64,000 nucleotides of DNA, taken from NCBI RefSeq assembly GCF_017355835.1, contig NZ_JAFEWF010000001.1, positions 434,001 to 498,000 of the forward strand, read 5' to 3'. The translations under genes were made by a program, and so were the position numbers. Positions 27,517 through 34,110 of this stretch are shown piece by piece. The stretch is from Desertivirga brevis. Lineage in GTDB: Bacteria; Bacteroidota; Bacteroidia; Sphingobacteriales; Sphingobacteriaceae. The stretch's first letter is position 1, and the number at the start of each line of letters is the position of its first letter. The notes beneath the pieces were generated by a model that was not told the origin of the DNA, ran no database searches, and worked only from the letters and a program-made list of their open reading frames with translations.

Positions 27517-28569
27517 TTAAAAATTTATGTTTAAAATCTCGTATTCTGGTTGCACCTTCTGCCGGAATTCAGCTATCACATTAGTAAGGGCATCTGTCTC
27601 TATTAAAAAGCCATCATGCCCGTAAAAAGAATTAATTTCTGAGTAAAAGGCCCCTTCAATATTTTCTGCAAGATATTTCTGCTCTGATATTGGAAATAAT
27701 TGATCCGAAGTGATACCGATAACAAGGGTATTTGCTGTAATAGCTTTCAAGGCGTCTTTTGCTGAACCACGCCCTCTTGCCACGTTATGACTATCCATCG
27801 CTTTAGTTAAGTACCAGTAACTATAAGCATTGAAGCGTTTTACTAATTTTTCTCCCTGGTAATTCTGATAGGAGCAAGCTTTAAAGCCTTCCCTTTTTTC
27901 ATCGCTAACTTCCTGTTGGGTACTGACATAAGTTTCATAGTTACGATAGGAGAGAAGCGCAATGCTCCTCGCCACCTTTAGCCCATTCTTTCCACCCTCA
28001 GGTGAATTAGTATAAAAGGTAGGATCAGCACTAATTGCTAGTCTTTGACTTTCATTGAACGCAATACCCCAAGCCGAGTGCCTGGCATTAGTAGCCATTA
28101 AAATCAAGTCCTTAATCCTAGATGGCTCCTGAATTGCCCATTCAACCGCTTGCTGTCCTCCCAGGGAGCCACCTATTAGGATTGCTATTTCTTTAATTCC
28201 AAGATGATCAGCAAGAATAATTTGCGCCCTCGCCATATCTCTGATGCTAAAATTTGGGAAGGATAAGAAGTATGGTTCTCCTGTTTCCGGATTTGCACTG
28301 AGAGGGCAGGTGGTACCATAATGAGACCCAAGAACGTTAGCACAAACGATGAACTGATCCTGCGGATCGAACAGTTTATTCTCACCAAACAAACCGCCCC
28401 ACCAGTCGAAGACATCAGAATTAGCAGTGAGAGCGTGAATAACCCAAACTACATTATCACCCTGGCTATTTAGTCGTCCCCATGTTTCGTAAGCAATCTC
28501 AAGTTCCCCTATTATTTCACCATTTTCACAGGTAAAAGGCAAATTATGTTTATATGTAGAAATGCTCAT
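27517..28569 (-). CDS. metX: Homoserine O-acetyltransferase
   Basis: This 350-residue alpha/beta-hydrolase acetylates homoserine for methionine synthesis. It carries HALTANSDVFDWW, the nucleophile elbow LIGGSLGGQQAVEWA, a late Asp in ITSDQLFPISEQKYL and the His in FYGHDGFLIE. The stop codon is directly followed by the start of hom. Upstream are a SAM-I riboswitch and a 38-codon ORF, so it is controlled by methionine/SAM supply. Confidence 0.94.
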   Translation of the reverse strand: MSISTYKHNLPFTCENGEIIGELEIAYETWGRLNSQGDNVVWVIHALTANSDVFDWWGGLFGENKLFDPQDQFIVCANVLGSHYGTTCPLSANPETGEPYFLSFPNFSIRDMARAQIILADHLGIKEIAILIGGSLGGQQAVEWAIQEPSRIKDLILMATNARHSAWGIAFNESQRLAISADPTFYTNSPEGGKNGLKVARSIALLSYRNYETYVSTQQEVSDEKREGFKACSYQNYQGEKLVKRFNAYSYWYLTKAMDSHNVARGRGSAKDALKAITANTLVIGITSDQLFPISEQKYLAENIEGAFYSEINSFYGHDGFLIETDALTNVIAEFRQKVQPEYEILNINF

Positions 28570-28669
28570 GCGTGGTAATGATCGATTTACTCTACTTAAA
28601 AAAATTTAAGAAATTTATGATTTACTGCTACAGCAGAAAAACAGATGCCTTTGGAAGTGTCTGAAAAAC

Positions 28670-28786
28670 CTATTGCATCAAAAGATCCAAAAGTTTTATA
28701 AGCTGCATTGAGGAACTTAACCCATTTTCAGGTACAAGCGAAGATGCTCCCAATAGGGAACCTGGTTCTTTAAGATTTTTCTTCAT
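28670..28786 (-). CDS. 38-codon ORF directly behind the SAM riboswitch
   Basis: The ATG (28784-28786) follows the last base of the riboswitch P1 helix with no gap. The protein starts MKKNLKEPGSLLGASS and ends LLDLLMQ before a TAG at 28670. It lies between the riboswitch and metX (98 nt further on). No family is recognised. Because P1 is stabilised by SAM, the AUG could be sterically blocked when SAM is bound. Whether it is a coding leader, a regulatory peptide or a fortuitous frame is not known. Confidence 0.5.
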   Translation of the reverse strand: MKKNLKEPGSLLGASSLVPENGLSSSMQLIKLLDLLMQ

Positions 28787-28914
28787 GGTTTTAACAATTT
28801 ATATCTTTCCCAATTAATCGGGAACAGGATTTGGCACCTTTTCCGTTCTCTCCCGGTAGGTTGTCAGCGGGTCGCAGAGCCTGATCTCTCACCGCTTCTT
28901 TATAAATCAAAACC
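28787..28914 (-). ncRNA. SAM-I (S-box) riboswitch
   Basis: Read on the minus strand. P1 is GGTTTTgaTTTATA (28914-28901) with TATAAAttgttAAAACC (28803-28787). P2 is GCGG with CCGC, with kink-turn bases between. P3 is ACCU/AGGU plus CCG/CGG. The core AGGTGCCAAATCCTG is diagnostic. P4 is TTCCC/GGGAA. All four helices of SAM-I are visible. It senses S-adenosylmethionine for the metX-hom transcript. No intrinsic terminator follows P1, so control of translation is likely. Confidence 0.93.
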
Positions 28915-28955
28915 TTTTGAGGGGTATTTGACAACCGATATTTCAATCGGACAAG

Positions 28956-28988
28956 CAAATATAATAGCTTTTAGTTTAATCGTACAAA
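28956..28988 (-). promoter_or_regulatory. Promoter of the riboswitch-metX-hom transcript
   Basis: TATATTTG at 28963-28956 (minus strand) matches TAnnTTTG, with TTTG at 28988-28985 about 21 nt upstream. Transcription would begin at about 28949, some 35 nt before the riboswitch P1. A short palindrome CCGAT...ATCGG (28935-28950) overlaps the start region. Confidence 0.65.
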
Positions 28989-29003
28989 AAATTCCGAATA
29001 CTA

Positions 29004-30140
29004 TTACTCCAAGGCACTTCTAAGATCAGCTATAAGATCCTCGATATTCTCAAGACCAACAGAAAGTCGTAGAAGATTAAAAGGTGTTTTAGTAAGTGGT
29101 CCTTCAACTGAAGCCCTATGTTCTATCAAACTTTCAACTCCCCCCAAACTTGTAGCCTGTGTGATCCATTTCAGGGAATTAGCTACTTTTCCGGCTGCCT
29201 CTTCTCCACCTTTTATAGTAAAACTTAGCATTCCACTGAAACCAGACATTTGAGATTTTGCGATATTATGTGAAGTATGGCTTTCTAAGCCAGGATAAAA
29301 CACCTTCTCAATAGCAGGATGCTGCTCCAGGAAATGTGCTATTTTAAGCGCATTTGCTTCGTGCCCCCGCATCCGGTAAGGCAATGTTTTTAATCCCCGA
29401 ACAGTCATATAGCAATCGAAAGGAGAGGGAACAGCGCCCGACAAGGTCTGTATGCTTTTAATCTTCTCCCATTGGGTGTTGGTTGTTTTAGTCACTAAAG
29501 CCCCTCCGAGCACATCACTGTGGCCTCCGAAGTATTTGGTGGAAGAGTACATTACCAGATCAGCTCCTAAATCCAAAGGCTTTTGAAAAACTGGAGTTGC
29601 AAAAGTATTATCGCAGCAAACGGAGATCTCATGCTGGTGGGCAAGACCGCAAATAGCCTTAATATCTGAAATTTTAAGCAAAGGATTAGAAGGTGTTTCT
29701 ATCCAAATAAGTCTTGTGGTATGCGGTTTAATTGATTTTTCCACGGCGGCAAGATCAGACATGTCTATATAGGTGATGTCGAGTGTTCTTGAATACACTT
29801 CATTCATCAATGCCTTCAAACCATGATACATGTCTTCAGGAGCAATGACATGACTTCCTGGTTCGAGGGATTGGAAAACAGCAGATCCCGCTGCATTTCC
29901 CGAGGAAAAAGCACAAGCCTCAACTCCTCCGTCTAGCTTGGCTAGCACATTTTCCAGGGATAATCTATTTGGGTTAGCAGCACGTGTATATATATATCCT
30001 GCAGGATAGGAACCATCTTCTGCCCGTTCGAAAGTAGTAGATAATGTTATAGGTTGAACAACCGCCTTAGTATTTGAATCGGTAGTATTACCGGCATGAA
30101 TTGCAATAGTTTCTATTTTCATATTCTGCTTATTCTGCAA
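29004..30140 (-). CDS. Trans-sulfuration PLP enzyme (cystathionine gamma-synthase/lyase or O-acetylhomoserine sulfhydrylase group)
   Basis: This 378-residue fold-type I PLP enzyme has YIYTRAANPNRLSLEN, FSSGNAAGSAVFQ, ETPSNPLLKISDI, CCDNTFATPVFQKPLDLGAD and the PLP-Lys site in SSTKYFGGHSD. It also has VESLIEHRASVEG and LLRLSVGLENIEDLI at the C-terminus. Next to metX and hom, it most likely makes cystathionine or homocysteine from O-acetylhomoserine, but lyase activity cannot be ruled out. The start could be the first ATG (MQNKQNMKIETIAIHAG) or the seventh residue. It is separated from metX by its own promoter region. Confidence 0.88.
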   Translation of the reverse strand: MQNKQNMKIETIAIHAGNTTDSNTKAVVQPITLSTTFERAEDGSYPAGYIYTRAANPNRLSLENVLAKLDGGVEACAFSSGNAAGSAVFQSLEPGSHVIAPEDMYHGLKALMNEVYSRTLDITYIDMSDLAAVEKSIKPHTTRLIWIETPSNPLLKISDIKAICGLAHQHEISVCCDNTFATPVFQKPLDLGADLVMYSSTKYFGGHSDVLGGALVTKTTNTQWEKIKSIQTLSGAVPSPFDCYMTVRGLKTLPYRMRGHEANALKIAHFLEQHPAIEKVFYPGLESHTSHNIAKSQMSGFSGMLSFTIKGGEEAAGKVANSLKWITQATSLGGVESLIEHRASVEGPLTKTPFNLLRLSVGLENIEDLIADLRSALE

Positions 30141-30228
30141 TAATAAGATTTAAGACTTAATGAAAATAGACTTAGCTTGTTTTAAAGAACAAAAACATTA
30201 ATAAAAGGGATTAGAAGAAAAAGGGATC

Positions 30229-30290
30229 AGCGGAACAAAAAACTCCCGCTCATAGAAACCTACAAACGAGGGATGATCGTCTTTGGGAGT
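30229..30290 (-). promoter_or_regulatory. Terminator/anti-terminator-like leader RNA before the trans-sulfuration gene
   Basis: On the minus strand ACTCCC (30290-30285) pairs with GGGAGT (30247-30242), followed by TTTTTT, so the element is an intrinsic terminator about 100 nt before the start codon. Between the arms is a second helix, ACGA/TCGT (30280-30277 and 30269-30266). An alternative pairing, AGCGG (30250-30246) with CCGCT (30233-30229), would break the terminator arm. The sequence suggests attenuation, but no known aptamer is recognised. Confidence 0.5.
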
Positions 30291-30322
30291 GCTGCTAGAA
30301 TAGAAAAATAGACGTTCACAAA

Positions 30323-30345
30323 AAAAGGCCCCTAGAAGGAGCCTT
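30323..30345 (-). terminator. Terminator of the PH/SHOCT gene
   Basis: AAAGGC pairs with GCCTTT, with an inner CC/GG helix. On the minus strand a T7 run follows. It lies about 20 nt after the stop of the gene at 30366. Confidence 0.8.
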
Positions 30346-30365
30346 TATACAAATTTTTTTTTCTT

Positions 30366-30932
30366 TTACAGTTTAGATAAGAATTGTTGAGTTACGTGAC
30401 CTAGCTTAATAAGCTCATACTCTTTAGGCGATATAGCACCTTTTTCTTTCAATTCATAAACCTGATTCAAGCTGTGAGCTGAAGAATGCTTTTTAACCCG
30501 GTGCTCAATAGCTTTCGAGAACTCCTCGTGATTAGTAATGAAAGAGTGGCTGAAACCAGAACATTCATCGGCTCTTCTACGGGTTCTGATATGACCCATT
30601 CTGAAATACTTACTTAATTTATGATGCTCTGCCGAAGCTTTGTAGATATCATGAACAGATATTTCATGTTTTTTCTTTGAGAACAGACCTTTTTCCATTA
30701 CCAGGTGCTGATCTGTAAGATGCCATTTTTCGTTTGCTTTACTGATTGCCCAAATCAATCCCGCTGCAGCTAAAACTCCTCCAAAAACTTTGAATGTCAT
30801 ATCCTCCTGAAGGAATAATATTAATCCAGCTGCGATTAAGCCCGCAGGTGCTGAATAAACGATCCAATGTTTCTGTGCTGTAATAGTTGGTTCAGGGTGT
30901 CTTACTTCTGCCTTTTCTTGTTTTTTACTCAT
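30366..30932 (-). CDS. PH-domain (bacterial) membrane protein with C-terminal SHOCT domain
   Basis: This 188-residue protein has two membrane segments (WIVYSAPAGLIAAGLILFL and FGGVLAAAGLIWAI). A bPH2-like domain follows (NEKWHLTDQHLVMEKGLFSKKKHEISVHDI, MGHIRTRRRAD), then a short C-terminal SHOCT motif (LNQVYELKEKGAISPKEYEL). Such proteins are membrane-associated and of unknown job. It has a terminator directly downstream (30323-30345). Confidence 0.78.
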   Translation of the reverse strand: MSKKQEKAEVRHPEPTITAQKHWIVYSAPAGLIAAGLILFLQEDMTFKVFGGVLAAAGLIWAISKANEKWHLTDQHLVMEKGLFSKKKHEISVHDIYKASAEHHKLSKYFRMGHIRTRRRADECSGFSHSFITNHEEFSKAIEHRVKKHSSAHSLNQVYELKEKGAISPKEYELIKLGHVTQQFLSKL

Positions 30933-30983
30933 ACTGAAGGGTAGTTTACTGCTACTGTATACGCAAGTTTTTTTATTTGGGTT

Positions 30984-31130
30984 ATGATTTTTTTCAATCT
31001 TCTAGCAGCTTGGCGAGATTACTCTAGGGGGATAGTACAGTGCGCAGCAGAAAGAATCGAAGAAACATTTTCAAAGGAAATAAAAAGCTATGGAGATAAA
31101 CTTAAGGTTAACTTGTTACTGACAGAATAG
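30984..31130 (+). CDS. Possible 48-codon ORF in an intergenic region
   Basis: ATG at 30984 to TAG at 31130 reads MIFFNLLAAWRDYSRG and ends KLKVNLLLTE. The middle is charged and plausibly helical (CAAERIEETFSKEIKSYGDK). It overlaps the promoter side of the minus-strand PH-domain gene. No family is recognised and it may be chance. Confidence 0.2.
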   Translation: MIFFNLLAAWRDYSRGIVQCAAERIEETFSKEIKSYGDKLKVNLLLTE

Positions 31131-31155
31131 TAGCCAGTATCTAACAGGGGAAACG

Positions 31156-31221
31156 CGTGCAATTTACCGGGCTATGTCCGGGCTAAGTACGGGTTTTGTC
31201 CCTGTTAAGTCTTGGGTATGG
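31156..31221. repeat. Degenerate 11-bp tandem repeats, inside an 8-bp inverted repeat
   Basis: Consecutive 11-mers CCGGGCTATGT (31167), CCGGGCTAAGT (31178), ACGGGTTTTGT (31189), CCCTGTTAAGT (31200) and CTTGGGTATGG (31211) repeat with a period near the DNA helical turn. TAACAGGG (31142-31149) and CCCTGTTA (31200-31207) form a long-range inverted repeat around them. No ORF crosses them convincingly. The surrounding 30933-31362 gap also contains one weak ORF. Confidence 0.65.
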
Positions 31222-31362
31222 CAAGTTAGTGGTAGGACGTTCCTTAAATGAATTTTCCCCTCAGTTAATTATCATTAAATATATTCGAGTCTAAAATTTT
31301 CCTTTTTCGCCCTTTCCTTTTTGCCGGGGATTTGACTTATTTTGCAGTAAATAACAAAAGAG

Positions 31363-31593
31363 ATGAGTAGTGATCCGATGGCAGATAAGCTTTTTGAAAT
31401 GAAGTTAAAGGTTATTTTTGAGAAGTACAGCTGGTTACAAGATCAGCTTTCATTTATAGAATTTAAGGAATTATTTCCCGTGAACTTTAAAAAGGGGAGG
31501 CCGGTTGGTTTAGATAAACCAGCATTTGATCTTGATAGAGAGATCTTTTTGGAGGTACTTATCGCCTTTAAGCAATCGTATCCTCCAAATTGA
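31363..31593 (+). CDS. Small hypothetical protein
   Basis: This 76-residue cytoplasmic protein (MSSDPMADKLFEMKLK..., ending EVLIAFKQSYPPN) has a mixed charged/hydrophobic pattern that looks globular, with YSWLQDQLSFIEFKELF in the middle. No family is recognised. The ORF runs from a plausible ATG with a purine-rich upstream sequence (AAAAGAG). It is convergent with yceI, only 12 nt apart. Confidence 0.55.
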   Translation: MSSDPMADKLFEMKLKVIFEKYSWLQDQLSFIEFKELFPVNFKKGRPVGLDKPAFDLDREIFLEVLIAFKQSYPPN

Positions 31594-31605
31594 TCAAATT
31601 CTGCT

Positions 31606-32274
31606 CTATCTTATCGCTTTTAGGTCGAGCTCAATATTTACCTTTTCTGAAATGAACTTATCACCGAGCGTTTTATCGTTTCCATAGTTCATTTGCCACT
31701 GCCTTCTGTCTATGTCAAAGTCGGCTTTAGCCTTCATTGTGTTTCCCACCAGTTCTACATTAGCTGGAAAAGTAATATTTTTAGTAACGTTCTTCAATGT
31801 CAGGTTTCCACTAATATTGAAATTAGCTCCCTTCACCAAAGAGGTATCTTTTCCATCCGGTTTGTAAGGTTCCACCTTTGAGATTTGAAATTTCGCTGTT
31901 CCGAAATTATCTGCGTCAAAGAAATCTCCGCTTAAAAGGTGTGGCTTAAGCTTGCTCTGAAACATATCGCCCTTTTCCTCCACTTCAAGCGACTTAACAT
32001 TTATTTCAAACTCTCCACCTGTGATCTGTTGGTCTGCTACCGATACATTTCCATAGTTCAGTTTGAAGATACCAGGATGGCTTTTACCTATCCCGTGACC
32101 CGTAAACCGAATCCTTGAAGTAGTAGTGTCGATCCTGAAAGTCTCACCAGTTGATGTTGCAGCCTGTTGTTCTTCGGCTATTTTCGCGTTATCTCCTTTC
32201 GGTGCCTGATTGCATGCAGAGATAGAAACCGCCATTGCTATTGCTACTATTGAACTTTTAACTCCTGTTTGCAT
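31606..32274 (-). CDS. YceI-family lipoprotein
   Basis: This 222-residue protein has a lipoprotein signal peptide (lipobox VSISACNQ) and a YceI lipocalin-like beta barrel: TFRIDTTTSRIRFTGHG, GGEFEINVKSLEVEEKG, AKFQISKVEPY, NISGNLTLKNVTKNITFP and DRRQWQMNYGND. YceI proteins bind isoprenoid-type lipids; the ligand here is unknown. It is downstream of, but terminated apart from, the TonB/BNR operon. Confidence 0.92.
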   Translation of the reverse strand: MQTGVKSSIVAIAMAVSISACNQAPKGDNAKIAEEQQAATSTGETFRIDTTTSRIRFTGHGIGKSHPGIFKLNYGNVSVADQQITGGEFEINVKSLEVEEKGDMFQSKLKPHLLSGDFFDADNFGTAKFQISKVEPYKPDGKDTSLVKGANFNISGNLTLKNVTKNITFPANVELVGNTMKAKADFDIDRRQWQMNYGNDKTLGDKFISEKVNIELDLKAIR

Positions 32275-32335
32275 ATTATTCTACATTGGGTTAGAACATT
32301 TAAACAGAGGGAAAGGCCCAAGTGTTTGACTTGCA

Positions 32336-32365
32336 AACTTCTCCCTTTGATTAAAGGGAGAAGTT
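32336..32365 (-). terminator. Terminator at the end of the TonB-receptor operon
   Basis: AACTTCTCCCTTT (32336-32348) and AAAGGGAGAAGTT (32353-32365) form a perfect 13-bp stem with a GATT loop, directly after the stop at 32372 on the minus strand. It separates the operon from yceI. Confidence 0.8.
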
Positions 32366-32371
32366 CAGATC

Positions 32372-32830
32372 CTATTTCTTCCTGAACTGTAGCAGGTACT
32401 GATCTGATTCTTTTAGCAGGTTGACATAAACGGAATCTATCGCCTTGATCTTTGCTTTTTCCTTATTGAAATAAGCCACCGCTTCATCCTCATTCTTCCC
32501 GCTAACATCGGCGTTGAACTTGTGCATCCAATCCGACATTTGGTCATCCGCATCCTCCAATTGGGATCGCAACTTGTTCATGGTTTGCTTTTCTGTAATA
32601 GTATCGAGAGCAGGTCGCCCTTTCTTAATACTATCCAGGCGAGTTACCAGGGTATCAAGCTTTCTTTTATTTAGATATGCCTTTTCTGTATTTATCATTA
32701 CGCTATCGTGTATTGATACAACCTCATCTCTTATGGTTTTGTAATCCGGACCCTGCTTGCACGAGACAACCGCAGTTGCAAAGGCGGAAATCAAAAATAC
32801 GCCTGCTTTTTTAATCATTTGCCAGTTCAT
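32372..32830 (-). CDS. Small coiled-coil lipoprotein, last gene of the TonB-receptor operon
   Basis: This 152-residue protein starts at the ATG at 32830 or 32818. It has a signal peptide with lipobox (AVVSCKQG) and then an almost entirely helical, charged sequence (IRDEVVSIHDSVMINTEKAY..., DDQMSDWMHKFNADVSGKNE). Its start overlaps the 3' end of the BNR-repeat gene by 8 to 20 nt, so translation is probably coupled. Function unknown; the helical lipoprotein type occurs next to metal or heme uptake genes in Bacteroidota. Confidence 0.65.
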   Translation of the reverse strand: MNWQMIKKAGVFLISAFATAVVSCKQGPDYKTIRDEVVSIHDSVMINTEKAYLNKRKLDTLVTRLDSIKKGRPALDTITEKQTMNKLRSQLEDADDQMSDWMHKFNADVSGKNEDEAVAYFNKEKAKIKAIDSVYVNLLKESDQYLLQFRKK

Positions 32831-34109
32831 TTGTAGTATAATAAATCGTTGGAATTCCTTTACTTTCTCTCACCCAAGCTATTAATGCCTTATCACTTTG
32901 AGGTGTGATTACCGCGTGGTGATCTGCGAATGTACCATCTGTAATTGAGATTGTTCGCGAAGTATTTCCCTTCTCAATAAAACTTAATAGAACCTTTGCG
33001 CTTGCTGCACTTTGATGATGTGCCGGCATTCCTTCGCTGTGATGCCCAGATTGATTTGTGCCTGTTCCTGATTCTTCACATACCATTACAAGCTTTTGTC
33101 CAACGGTAGTTAGCTGAGGATGCCGTCCTTTAGTACTTAAAGAGGTTCGTTTGGCAAAGGGAGCATTATTAAGTGAAGTGCTGAAATAAAGCCCAGGCTT
33201 ACCTTCTGCTGCACTAAACCAAACAGCATTCACTTTATCAGCGCTTACTGAAAGCGAAGGCCCTGAATGGGGACAGCCATCTATTTTCCAATAATCATTA
33301 CTGATAGCTTGTTCCTTTGTGAATGTTTTTCCATTGTCCCTGGAACTGATATAAACCATATCGCGCACTTGCGCACCTGCAGTGGTTACAGGAAACTGAA
33401 TGCTACGGTAAGCAATATGCAAATTACCATGATCGTCAACTAAAAGGTCGGTACGACAGCATTCACAGGTGCTTTTATTCAAGCAGGAATCGGGCGCGAA
33501 CCCTTTACCCTTTTCGGTTTTAGCAAAAAATAAAGCCGAGCCCTTTTGAGTTTTCCCAAACCTGCCGTCTAACCAGATTGCAGCTATTTCTCCGTCTTTC
33601 AAAGTTGCCAAATCAAAGAAGTTCCTTCCGTAGTGATGAGAGGTATCGGAGTGAAGAAAAAGTGGGGTAGACCAGTTCTTTCCCGAATCTTTGGATGAGG
33701 TATAATAGATGCCTCCAGCATAGGGGTTCTTTTCATTTTCAAACTTCCGGGCGAAAACAGCGATGATAGTGCCGTCTTTCTTAAATGCCACTTTAGCCAT
33801 ACTTTCAGGCGAATGAGAACATCCTATAGAAGGGGTGACTGTGACAGGTGCACCGAACCTACTAGTAGCGGGATTGTAAGCAGCGAATTGAACACGATAT
33901 AATGAATCAGAAGGATCCTTTGCTGTCCAGCAAAGGACAGCTCTTTTATCTGGTGCCTGGGTTAGATAGGGACCCAAAGCTTCCATTTCTTCGTCGATTG
34001 CATGCTCCTTTATCTCAGGTATTTTACTTGCATTTTTACAAGAAATAAAAAGAGATAAAAGCACTGTTTGAAAGGATATTAGGATTATTAATCTAAATTT
34101 TAAATTCAT
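32811..34109 (-). CDS. BNR-repeat (sialidase-like propeller) lipoprotein with Cys-rich motif
   Basis: This 432-residue protein has a lipoprotein signal peptide (LISFQTVLLSLFISCKN). It has Asp-box/BNR repeats of the sialidase propeller: SSKDSGKNWSTPLF, SSRDNGKTFTKEQA and others. A CECCRTDLLVDDHG cysteine cluster near the middle is more typical of metal binding than of sialidases. The sialidase catalytic triad (Arg) is not identifiable, so I do not call it a sialidase. It starts 1 nt after the TonB receptor stop. Confidence 0.75.
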   Translation of the reverse strand: MNLKFRLIILISFQTVLLSLFISCKNASKIPEIKEHAIDEEMEALGPYLTQAPDKRAVLCWTAKDPSDSLYRVQFAAYNPATSRFGAPVTVTPSIGCSHSPESMAKVAFKKDGTIIAVFARKFENEKNPYAGGIYYTSSKDSGKNWSTPLFLHSDTSHHYGRNFFDLATLKDGEIAAIWLDGRFGKTQKGSALFFAKTEKGKGFAPDSCLNKSTCECCRTDLLVDDHGNLHIAYRSIQFPVTTAGAQVRDMVYISSRDNGKTFTKEQAISNDYWKIDGCPHSGPSLSVSADKVNAVWFSAAEGKPGLYFSTSLNNAPFAKRTSLSTKGRHPQLTTVGQKLVMVCEESGTGTNQSGHHSEGMPAHHQSAASAKVLLSFIEKGNTSRTISITDGTFADHHAVITPQSDKALIAWVRESKGIPTIYYTTNELAND

Positions 34110-34110
34110 A

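Noticed and set aside
32811..34109. Sialidase activity of the BNR protein
   Set aside because: Asp boxes alone do not show sialidase activity, and the catalytic Arg triad is not recognisable; a Cys cluster points elsewhere.
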